Source: Erysipelotrichaceae bacterium
GTDB taxonomy: Bacteria > Bacillota_I > Bacilli_A > RFN20 > CAG-449
NCBI GenBank assembly: GCA_015059045.1
Contig: SVBD01000003.1
Coordinates: 27,507-91,506, forward strand
Length of the DNA: 64,000 bases
Direction of reading: 5' to 3'
The stretch's first letter is position 1. Each line of letters opens with the position of its first letter. Of this stretch, positions 38,579-46,879 are shown piece by piece. The translations under genes were made by a program, and so were the position numbers. A model generated the notes under the pieces. That model was given only the letters and a program-made list of their open reading frames with translations. It was not told the DNA's origin and made no database searches.

Positions 38579-39646
38579 ATGGAAGAAAACAAAAATATTA
38601 ACGAACAAGAAGAAAAAATCTTTAAAGATAACAAAGAAGAAGCAAATGTAGTAGGAAGACAAGGAGTTTATAATCCAGGTCAATTTTATTTTCCTCTTCC
38701 AATTACTTCAAAAGAAGATACAGTAAATAATATCAATACTTCTAGAGTGACTTTCTACAATCAAGTTGCTACCTCTGATAAGACAAGAAAAATTCTATTA
38801 TTTTCTTTTTTAGGTATTTTCTTACTAATTGCAGTTTTATTATTAATTAATCCGGTATTAGTTAATAATTTATTTACTCCATTAATTGTAATTTTTGTTG
38901 TATTCCTTTTAGTAACATATTTCATCACATCTTCAAATAAAAGAAAAAGAAATATGTTTATGGATGAATATCGTTATCATTATTTTATTAATATTGATTC
39001 TTATTGTTATTGCCAAGTTGGTTTTTCAAATATTGAATTATCATATAATACAAAAATTGATTTAGAAGAAGTTCAAAAAATAGGATGTTATGAAAACATT
39101 ACCTCTTGTCCAAGTAGAGATATGGTAAAAGGTACCATGTTTGGAGTTAAATTTACTTCATTTGATGCTTTAATTAAAACTAAAATCGCTATGGATGAGA
39201 AAAGTGTAGAGAAGATTGTTTTCTCTGGTAAATTATTCTCTTTTGATTTACAAAGTAAAAAAGCAGGAAAAATGTTTATTTATTTAAAAGGATGTGGAGA
39301 TAGCTTTCCAACCGAATTAAAGGGAATGGAAGAAGTCGATATTAAAGATTTAAAGAAAGAATATAAAGTGTTCTCTTCATATGCTAATCCAAATCAAATT
39401 TTAAATAAGAAATGTATTGATACATTAAATAAATTTAATATTGATGATGTAGTAGAAGATATTATTATTACTATTTCAAATCAAGGCACATTCTTTGGCT
39501 TATCATTAACTTCTGAATATATGACTATCCCATATCAAAATGATGTAAATGATAAATTCTTATTGCATTACAAGAAGAATTTAGAGAATATTGCAATGTT
39601 TGTAGCGGCTTTATCTGCAAATCATAAAATAGGTAGCGAAGAATAA
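38579..39646 (+). CDS. Membrane protein of unknown function (two TM segments, large soluble domain)
   Basis: ATG at 38579 after AAGGTG; extended -10 TG-TATAAT at 38552; hydrophobic pair at residues ~75-125. Confidence 0.7.
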   Translation: MEENKNINEQEEKIFKDNKEEANVVGRQGVYNPGQFYFPLPITSKEDTVNNINTSRVTFYNQVATSDKTRKILLFSFLGIFLLIAVLLLINPVLVNNLFTPLIVIFVVFLLVTYFITSSNKRKRNMFMDEYRYHYFINIDSYCYCQVGFSNIELSYNTKIDLEEVQKIGCYENITSCPSRDMVKGTMFGVKFTSFDALIKTKIAMDEKSVEKIVFSGKLFSFDLQSKKAGKMFIYLKGCGDSFPTELKGMEEVDIKDLKKEYKVFSSYANPNQILNKKCIDTLNKFNIDDVVEDIIITISNQGTFFGLSLTSEYMTIPYQNDVNDKFLLHYKKNLENIAMFVAALSANHKIGSEE

Positions 39647-39657
39647 TTTAGTTATTT

Positions 39658-39692
39658 AGTCTAGAATAATTTCATTCTAGACTTTTTTTTGC
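39658..39692 (+). terminator. Rho-independent terminator
   Basis: AGTCTAGAAT-aattt-CATTCTAGACTTTTTTTT. Confidence 0.8.
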
Positions 39693-39727
39693 TATAATTT
39701 TTTTGTACTTTGATAGTAGGTGTATTT

Positions 39728-40291
39728 ATGAATAACAATTATATAGGAAAATGGATTCATGTTCAAAGTTATAAACATGATAAATCCTTACATAGAACTT
39801 GGGACACAGCGATGGTTGTAGATTACAATGAACATTACATTGTAATTGTTTCAAATCGCACAAAAGTAATCGAAGGAGATGGAAGACGTTGGTATACTCG
39901 TGAACCAGCAGTTTCGGTTTTCTTCTTTAAAGAATGGTTTAATTTTATTGCTATGTTTAAACAAGATGCAATAATGTATTATTGTAATATTGCTTCTCCT
40001 TCTTTAATTGATGAAGATTGTATCAAATATATTGATTACGATTTGGATTTAAAACTAATGCCAGATAAAAACATTATTCAATTAGATACAAAAGAATATG
40101 AATACCATAGAAAGAAATATGGCTATTCAGGAGATTTGGATTTAGTAGTTAAACACGCAAATGAGAAGGTTAAAATCTTAATGGAAGAAGGAAGTTTCCC
40201 ATTTGTCGATCAAATAATGAAAGAGTATTATGATAAGTTCTTAGAGATTAAAAAACAACAAGAAGAACATATTTTATTCAAAAAAGAGTAA
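39728..40291 (+). CDS. DUF402 family nucleoside tri-/diphosphatase (NtdP-like)
   Basis: GKWIHVQSYKHDKSLHRTWDTAMV...EPAVSVFFFKEWFNFIAMF...YYCNIASP...YIDYDLDLKLMPD. Confidence 0.88.
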   Translation: MNNNYIGKWIHVQSYKHDKSLHRTWDTAMVVDYNEHYIVIVSNRTKVIEGDGRRWYTREPAVSVFFFKEWFNFIAMFKQDAIMYYCNIASPSLIDEDCIKYIDYDLDLKLMPDKNIIQLDTKEYEYHRKKYGYSGDLDLVVKHANEKVKILMEEGSFPFVDQIMKEYYDKFLEIKKQQEEHILFKKE

Positions 40292-40340
40292 GTTATTGAT
40301 TAATTATATGTAAAAACATATAATGTAAACATATTTCAAA

Positions 40341-40575
40341 TCGATGATTAGGAATAGTAATTAACTAATTATTTATAGAGAGATGTCGGTTGGTGGAAGG
40401 CATTATAAAAAGTTAACGAATACCCCTATGAGAGCGTACCGAAGAAAGTAGGATACGACGAGTAATACCCGTTAAAGTATTGAGTTAGTAAACTCGCTAA
40501 GGTAAATAGTGTGAGCTATTTATAAAGTAAGGTGGTAACACGCATTAGGCGTCCTTATAATGGGGCGTTTTTTAT
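40341..40575 (+). ncRNA. T-box leader (tyrosine, specifier UAC at 40421-40423)
   Basis: 5' AGTA loop (GGAATAGTAATTAAC) pairs across GTTAACGAA-TAC-CCCT; distal GGTTGGTGGAAGG; T-box AAGGTGGTAACACGC; terminator CGTCC-ttataatg-GGGCGTTTTTT; tyrS downstream. Confidence 0.93.
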
Positions 40576-40593
40576 TTAAAAGGAGAAAAAATT

Positions 40594-41796
40594 ATGGGAA
40601 TTTATGAAGAATTAGAGTACAGAGGTTTGATTAAAGATGTTTCAGATCCTAGTTTGAAAGAAAAATTAAATAAAGGTGGAATGACATTTTATATTGGAAC
40701 TGATCCAACAGGAGATAGTTTACATATTGGTCACTTTTCAAGCTTCTTAATCTGTAAAAGATTAAAAGATGCAGGGCATCATCCAATTGTTTTAGTTGGA
40801 GGTGCAACAGGTTTAATTGGTGATCCAAAACCAGATAGTGAAAGACCAATGATTTTAAAAGAAACAGTTGAACATAACTTTAATTGTTTAAAGAATCAAT
40901 TAACTAATATGTTTGGATGTGAAGTTGTCAATAACTATGACTGGTCAAAAGATATTAACTTTATTGATTTCTTAAGAGATTTTGGTAAGTTTTTTAATGT
41001 TAACTATATGTTGAGTAAAGATATTGTTGCAAGAAGACTAGATCAAGGTATTACATATACTGAATTCTCTTATATGATTATGCAAGCTTTAGACTTCTGG
41101 TATTTAAATAAGCATAAGAATGTTACTCTTCAAGTAGCTGGTCAAGATCAATGGGGCAATATTACTGCGGGTATTGAACTTGTTAGAAGAAAAGAAGGTA
41201 AAGAAGTATATGCATTCACAATGCCTTTATTAACTAAGAGTGATGGAACTAAATTTGGTAAGACAAATGGTAAAGCAATTTGGCTTGATATTAATAAAAC
41301 TAGCGCATATGAAATGTATCAATTCTTTATTAACTCTGAAGATACTAAAGTAATTGATTACTTGAAATTCTTAACATTCTTATCAAAAGAAGAAATTGAG
41401 GTTTTAGAAGAAAAACATCGTGTTCAACCTCATTTAAGAGAAGCACATAAAGCATTAGCTAAGGAAGTTATTACTTTCATTCATGGTGAAGAAGCTTATA
41501 ATCAAGCTTTAGCGGCTAGTGAGGCAGTTTTCTCAGGAAAAGATACTTCAAATATGCCAACAGTTACATTATTAGAAGAAGATTTTGTTGATGGTTCTAT
41601 CGACGCATCTAGCTTATTAATTAAATGTGGATTTGCTCAATCTCGTGGAGATGCTAGAAGAACAATTGAACAAGGTGGCGCTAGCGTTAATAATGAAAAA
41701 ATTACCGATCCAAGATTAATGTTTGCTAAAGAACAATTTACTGATGGATTAGTTGTAAGAAAAGGTAAGAAGAACTTTATTAAAGTAGTTTTATAA
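40594..41796 (+). CDS. tyrS: Tyrosyl-tRNA synthetase
   Basis: TFYIGTDPTGDSLHIGHFSSFL, YMIMQALDFWYL, QVAGQDQWGNITAGIELVRR, KSDGTKFGKTNGKAIWLD, C-terminal S4 domain. Confidence 0.97.
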   Translation: MGIYEELEYRGLIKDVSDPSLKEKLNKGGMTFYIGTDPTGDSLHIGHFSSFLICKRLKDAGHHPIVLVGGATGLIGDPKPDSERPMILKETVEHNFNCLKNQLTNMFGCEVVNNYDWSKDINFIDFLRDFGKFFNVNYMLSKDIVARRLDQGITYTEFSYMIMQALDFWYLNKHKNVTLQVAGQDQWGNITAGIELVRRKEGKEVYAFTMPLLTKSDGTKFGKTNGKAIWLDINKTSAYEMYQFFINSEDTKVIDYLKFLTFLSKEEIEVLEEKHRVQPHLREAHKALAKEVITFIHGEEAYNQALAASEAVFSGKDTSNMPTVTLLEEDFVDGSIDASSLLIKCGFAQSRGDARRTIEQGGASVNNEKITDPRLMFAKEQFTDGLVVRKGKKNFIKVVL

Positions 41797-41804
41797 AAAT
41801 AAAA

Positions 41805-41850
41805 AAAATCTAATTCTTTTTAGGGAGAAAGAGAATTAGATTTTTATTTT
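41805..41850. terminator. Bidirectional terminator between tyrS and hpt
   Basis: AAAAATCTAATTCT-ttttagggagaaag-AGAATTAGATTTTTATTTT. Confidence 0.85.
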
Positions 41851-42403
41851 ACTTATTTAATATTTCGTCCCAAGAAGCAATTTCTTCTTGATCTGGTATG
41901 AAGATGTATTTAGTGTTGCGATATAGTTCGTTATAGTCTAAACCATATCCCATTAAGAAACCTTCGCCAACTTCTTTACCGGCATAATCAAGTTCGAATG
42001 GTGCTTTACGATTAATTTTCTTATCTAACAAAGAAACTGTAACAATTGAATTAGGTTGATATTTTTTCTTCAAGTAGTCAACTAAGAATATCATAGATAT
42101 TCCAGAATCAACGATATCTTCTACTATAATAACATCCCTATCTTTTAAATCTACAGAGACATCTTTTTTTAGCGACACTGTTCCTGTAGATTCTGTTCCG
42201 TTATAACTTTTTAATTGAACAAAATCAATAATGATTGGAATATCGATTTCTTTAATTAAGTCCATTAAGAAAGGTAAGGCTCCTTTCATAACACCGATAA
42301 ATACTGGTGGTTTTTCATTAAAACGATATCTTGTAGATAGTTGTTGACCTAAAAGCTTGCAGATGGAATGAATTTCATCTTCGCTTAATATTATGTTTCT
42401 CAT
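41849..42403 (-). CDS. hpt: Hypoxanthine phosphoribosyltransferase
   Basis: PPVFIGVMKGALPFLMDLIKEID, DVIIVEDIVDSGISMIFLVDYL, YAGKEVGEGFLMGYGLDYNELYRN. Confidence 0.96.
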   Translation of the reverse strand: MRNIILSEDEIHSICKLLGQQLSTRYRFNEKPPVFIGVMKGALPFLMDLIKEIDIPIIIDFVQLKSYNGTESTGTVSLKKDVSVDLKDRDVIIVEDIVDSGISMIFLVDYLKKKYQPNSIVTVSLLDKKINRKAPFELDYAGKEVGEGFLMGYGLDYNELYRNTKYIFIPDQEEIASWDEILNK

Positions 42404-42616
42404 ATTAATCTCCTTGGTTTGAATTAATGAATAGATTATATCAATTAAAAAATAAAAATGCTTTATTTTGATGTTTAAAAAAAGTCAAAAGCATAATGAA
42501 AATGCTTACATTTTTTTTATTTTTTATAAAATGAGTAAAGATTTTAATATTTTTTCTTTTTTTTCAATAACAAAAATGTAAAAATGTATTTATAAAAAAG
42601 AGAGGATTAAATATTT

Positions 42617-43222
42617 ATGAAGAAATTTTTTGGTGAATTTAAAAAATTCATAACACGTGGAAATATCGTTGATATGTCTGTTGGTGTTATCGTAGGTGGT
42701 GCTTTTACAGGAATCGTTAATGCTTTAAGTAATAATATTTTAAAACCAGTTATTAACTTTTTCTTAGCGTTAATCTTAGGTAAAGATTCTTTATCTGGAA
42801 TTTTCACTTATTTGAAAAAAGTAGAAACTACTCAAACTGTTGATGGAGTTACAACTACAGTTGTCGATTTAGAACAATCAATTTATATTGACTGGGGTGC
42901 ATTTATTAATGCGATTATCAATTTCTTAATTATTGCTTTCGTCTTATTCTCAATTGTCAAAGCTCTAAACAAACTATCAGAATCACAAAAAAGATTACAA
43001 GATAGAAAGAATATTATCGCTTATAAACAAGATAAAGGTATCAAACTTTCAAAGAAAGATTTAGCTTTCTTAAAAGATTTAGAAGAAAAAGAGCAACAAG
43101 CTAAAGAAGCCGCTTTAAAAGCTGAAGAAGAAGCAAGAATTAAGGCTGAAGAAGAAGCTAAGAAGCTTACTAAGAGTGAAGCTCTATTAGTAGAAATTAG
43201 AGATTTACTTGCTAAAAAGTAG
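42617..43222 (+). CDS. mscL: Large-conductance mechanosensitive channel with extended charged C-terminus
   Basis: EFKKFITRGNIVDMSVGVIVGGAFTGIVNALSNNILKPVI; second TM; C-terminal LLVEIRDLLAKK. Confidence 0.95.
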   Translation: MKKFFGEFKKFITRGNIVDMSVGVIVGGAFTGIVNALSNNILKPVINFFLALILGKDSLSGIFTYLKKVETTQTVDGVTTTVVDLEQSIYIDWGAFINAIINFLIIAFVLFSIVKALNKLSESQKRLQDRKNIIAYKQDKGIKLSKKDLAFLKDLEEKEQQAKEAALKAEEEARIKAEEEAKKLTKSEALLVEIRDLLAKK

Positions 43223-43230
43223 TTAAAAAA

Positions 43231-43262
43231 TTAGATTTCCAAGCTTGGAAATCTTTTTTTTA
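43231..43262 (+). terminator. Rho-independent terminator
   Basis: AGATTTCCAAGCTTGGAAATCTTTTTTT. Confidence 0.85.
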
Positions 43263-43334
43263 AAAAAAATTCAGGTTTTAAAATAAAAATGGAGTTATAA
43301 TTGTTATATATAGTAGAAAGGGAATTTCAGCAAG

Positions 43335-43862
43335 ATGAAAAAAGAAATTTCAATTCAAAGATTAAAGAAACGCAAAGAGCAGGACTTTAAAGAAATATAT
43401 CTTAGTTATTATAAACTAGTATATTATGTTTCATTGATGATTGTAAAAGATGAACATATCGCCGAAGATATTATGCAAGATACCTTCGTTTCGTTTATGA
43501 ATCATATTGAAGATTATCAAGATGATGGTAAGGTAAAACAATACTTAACTACAATTAGTAGGAACCTATCATTAAACTATTTAAAAAGAAAATCTCGCGT
43601 TAATGAAATCGCTGATGAAGAAATTCTTGCTTCGGCAGGAGAAAAGAGTAATGAATATAGTCGTATCGACATAATGCTTACTTTAGAAAAAACCCTTTCG
43701 CTTCAAGAGGCGAATATTGTTTCGCTGAAAGTATTGTTTGATTATAGTTTTAAAGAAATTTCTGAAGAACTTAATTTAACAATAGGGGCAACCCAAGCTC
43801 AATATTATCGTGCGATTGATAAATTAAAAGAGCACTTTGAAAAGGAGGGATGCTATGAATAA
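43335..43862 (+). CDS. ECF-type RNA polymerase sigma factor
   Basis: Region 2 YYKLVYYVSLMIVKDEHIAEDIMQDTFVSFMNHI; region 4 HTH FKEISEELNLTIGATQAQYYRAIDKLKE. Confidence 0.9.
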   Translation: MKKEISIQRLKKRKEQDFKEIYLSYYKLVYYVSLMIVKDEHIAEDIMQDTFVSFMNHIEDYQDDGKVKQYLTTISRNLSLNYLKRKSRVNEIADEEILASAGEKSNEYSRIDIMLTLEKTLSLQEANIVSLKVLFDYSFKEISEELNLTIGATQAQYYRAIDKLKEHFEKEGCYE

Positions 43863-45186
43863 AGTTGAGAAACAATATAAAGCATATATGGAGAAAAACC
43901 TCAAAATAAATGATCGATATGATCAAATTGCAAAAAAAATTGATTTTAATTTAGAAAGGAAACCTATGAAAAAAAGAAATTTATTTGCTCTTTGTGGAGC
44001 CTCCCTAGCGGCTGTTGTTATTATTGGTGTCGCTGGATTTGCATTATTAAACAATAATAAAGCACCTCAAGTAAAGCCTAAGGCTTTAGTAAGCGTTGAT
44101 GTTAACCCAAGCATCGAATTAGTTGTTGATGAAAACAATAAAGTTATTTCCGTTACAGGTAAAAATGATGATGGTATTATGATTCTTTATGGAGAAGTTG
44201 TAATTGGAAAAACTCTTGATGAAGCATTAGAATTGATTATTAGTTTAGAAAACGAAGCTGGATTCTTATTATCAGGAGAAGTTGGAGTAAACGCAAATAA
44301 CATTCAAATCTCTGTAAATGGAGATACTCAAGAAATCTATAATACAATTAAAACAAATATCACTACTAAGATTAATTCAATTTGTGATGAATTAAATATT
44401 ACTCCTTCTATTGAAGAAGCTAATAAATATGCGAATGAAAAGTTAAATCAATTAATATTAGATATTGATCCATTATTAGAAGAAACTTTATCTTCTATGA
44501 CTATGGAAGAAAAATTAAGTGTAATTTCTAATCATCAAAAAGAAACATCTGAAATCTATTCTGCACAATTACAAGATTTCTATAATAATGTAAAAAATAC
44601 TGAAATCTCATTTGTAGAAAAAGAAGAGATTCAAGAAGTATTAAATGGTGTTGAATCAACATATCAACAAATCGTTGCAACATATAAAGGATTTGTCCAA
44701 AATTTAGGCGAACAAAAAACAGTTATTGAAGAACTAAGATATGAATTATTAGTAAAAGAAGACTCATTATTCCAACAAGCTTTAAATACAGTAATTCAAA
44801 TGAAAGATGAAGTAAATGAACTTAAAGTTAAATTAAGTGAATCAGATAACGCTATTGAAAAAATGATGATTAAAACTCAATTAGAAATTCAAGAACCTCT
44901 TCTAGTTGCAGCGGAAGAAGCATTAATTAATGCGGGCAATTTAGCAAATAAAGCACTAGATGATGCTAAAGCGATTATTGACCAAATAGTTGTTCAATTA
45001 AAAGAACTAGAAAAAGAATTCCCAACAGAAATTAAATCACTAATTGAAAACAAAGCAAAAGATATTGAAAATAAAGTTAATGAAGCAAAAGATTCATACT
45101 TTGAAGAATTTGAAGATAAATATCAAGAAGAATTATTAAAAGCAAAAGAAGAAATTAAAGCAAGAAAAGAAGCTTTGACAAAATAA
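43855..45186 (+). CDS. RsgI-like anti-sigma factor with long coiled-coil extracellular domain
   Basis: Overlaps the sigma gene (ATG 43855 behind AAAGGAGG); TM segment; SVDVNPSIELVVDENNKVISV RsgI motif; C-terminal helical repeats. Confidence 0.85.
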   Translation: MNKVEKQYKAYMEKNLKINDRYDQIAKKIDFNLERKPMKKRNLFALCGASLAAVVIIGVAGFALLNNNKAPQVKPKALVSVDVNPSIELVVDENNKVISVTGKNDDGIMILYGEVVIGKTLDEALELIISLENEAGFLLSGEVGVNANNIQISVNGDTQEIYNTIKTNITTKINSICDELNITPSIEEANKYANEKLNQLILDIDPLLEETLSSMTMEEKLSVISNHQKETSEIYSAQLQDFYNNVKNTEISFVEKEEIQEVLNGVESTYQQIVATYKGFVQNLGEQKTVIEELRYELLVKEDSLFQQALNTVIQMKDEVNELKVKLSESDNAIEKMMIKTQLEIQEPLLVAAEEALINAGNLANKALDDAKAIIDQIVVQLKELEKEFPTEIKSLIENKAKDIENKVNEAKDSYFEEFEDKYQEELLKAKEEIKARKEALTK

Positions 45187-45199
45187 AAAAATGAGCATA

Positions 45200-45232
45200 A
45201 AAAAAGTAAACGTTGATGCGTTTACTTTTTAT
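45200..45232. terminator. Bidirectional terminator
   Basis: AAAAAGTAAACG-ttgatg-CGTTTACTTTTT. Confidence 0.8.
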
Positions 45233-45237
45233 TTTTA

Positions 45238-45432
45238 CTATTCAACTTCGATAGCTTGAACTGGACATGAAGCAGCAGCTTCTTCTAAGCTTGCTTCTAA
45301 ATCTTCAGCAACTTCAGCAACTGCGCATTCTGCTAATCCGTCATCACCCATAACTAATACATCTGGGCAAACTGATGTGCATAATCCACAACCGATGCAT
45401 AAATCTTTATTAACACTACATTTCTTTGCCAT
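45238..45432 (-). CDS. 4Fe-4S ferredoxin
   Basis: DLCIGCGLCTSVCPDV...ASCPVQAIEVE; start at MAKKCSV behind a good SD (GGAGG). Confidence 0.93.
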   Translation of the reverse strand: MAKKCSVNKDLCIGCGLCTSVCPDVLVMGDDGLAECAVAEVAEDLEASLEEAAASCPVQAIEVE

Positions 45433-45603
45433 AAACTTTTCCTCCTGTTTATTGTGTTTACTATTAATTATTATATCACTTAAAGTTATTATTTCAATTG
45501 GAATAAATATTTTGTTAAATTTATTCAAGTTATTAATGATTACTATGATTTATAAATATTAATTTATTTTTCTTTTATGCTATACTTTATTTAGGTGAGT
45601 ACA

Positions 45604-46830
45604 ATGAAAGTATTAATTATTGGTGGAGGACCTTCTGGATTAATGTGCGCTTGCAAAGCAAGCGAAAGACATGAAGTAATTCTTATTGAGAAAAATGAAA
45701 AAGTAGGGAAGAAAATCTATATTACAGGTAAAGGAAGATGCAATGTTACAAATAATTGTTCTACTCAAGAATTTATCAATAATGTAGTTACTAATCCTAA
45801 ATTTTTATATTCTTCAATTAATAATTTTACTCCTCAAAATGTTATTGAATTTTTCGAATCAAGTGGCGTTGCATTAGTTACTGAAAGAGGTAATAGAGTA
45901 TTTCCATATTCATATCATGCATCTGATATAACTAAAGCGTTAGTTAATAACTGCATAAAGAATAATGTAAAGATTAATTTAAATGAAGAAGTTTTAGAAG
46001 TTATAAAAAAAGATAATAAATTTATCGTTAAAACAGATAAAAAAGTATATGAAGTTGATAAAGTTGTTGTAGCTACAGGTGGTCTTGCTTATCCTAATAC
46101 TGGTTCAACAGGGGATGGATATAAATTTGCTAGAAAGATGGATATAAAAGTAATTAATCAAGTACCAGCTTTAGTACCACTTTTAATTGGTGATGAATTA
46201 CCAAGAGAACTTTATAATTTTACTTTTAAAAATGTTCAAATTAGCGCGAAAAATAATAAAAATAACAAATTTTTAGCGAAAGAATTTGGTGAATTAATGA
46301 CAATGAAAGGAGCGCTTGGCGGGCCAATTGCTTTGACTGTTTCTAGTTTAATTAATGGTTATGATTATCATGATATAGATTTAGAATTAGATTTCAAACC
46401 TTCTTTAACAAAAGAAATGTTAGATGCAAGAATTAAAAGAGATATAGAAGAATTGAAAAAGAAAGCAAACTCTAATGCGTTTATTTTAGTTAGAGGTTTA
46501 GCGCCTAATGGATTAATTCAATTAATATTAAAAAGAACTAATATTGATAGTAATTTAAAAATAAAATTAATAACACAAGAACATATTGATAAAATTATAG
46601 AAACTTTAAAATCATTTAAACTTAAATATCTAGGGTTAGAAAGTTTCAATAAAGCAATTGTTACAAAAGGTGGAATTGATGTTAAAGAATTAAATCCTCA
46701 GACTATGGAAATAAAGAAAATAAGTGGACTTTTCTTTGTTGGCGAAGTCATAGATGTCGATGCATTTACCGGTGGATTTAATATGCAAATAGCGTTATCT
46801 ACAGGCTTTGCTTGTGGAAAATCAATGTAA
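45604..46830 (+). CDS. HI0933/BaiN-like flavoprotein (NAD(P)/FAD-dependent oxidoreductase)
   Basis: VLIIGGGPSGLMCACKASERHEVILIEKNEKVGKKIYITGKGRCNVTN; GLFFVGEVIDVDAFTGGFNMQIALSTG. Confidence 0.94.
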   Translation: MKVLIIGGGPSGLMCACKASERHEVILIEKNEKVGKKIYITGKGRCNVTNNCSTQEFINNVVTNPKFLYSSINNFTPQNVIEFFESSGVALVTERGNRVFPYSYHASDITKALVNNCIKNNVKINLNEEVLEVIKKDNKFIVKTDKKVYEVDKVVVATGGLAYPNTGSTGDGYKFARKMDIKVINQVPALVPLLIGDELPRELYNFTFKNVQISAKNNKNNKFLAKEFGELMTMKGALGGPIALTVSSLINGYDYHDIDLELDFKPSLTKEMLDARIKRDIEELKKKANSNAFILVRGLAPNGLIQLILKRTNIDSNLKIKLITQEHIDKIIETLKSFKLKYLGLESFNKAIVTKGGIDVKELNPQTMEIKKISGLFFVGEVIDVDAFTGGFNMQIALSTGFACGKSM

Positions 46831-46879
46831 TTTACTTAATTGCATTTTATCTTTAATCACATTGGATGGAGTAGAAAAT

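Noticed and set aside
45377-45562. 61-aa plus ORF opposite ferredoxin
   Set aside because: Antisense to a clear 4Fe-4S ferredoxin; no support.
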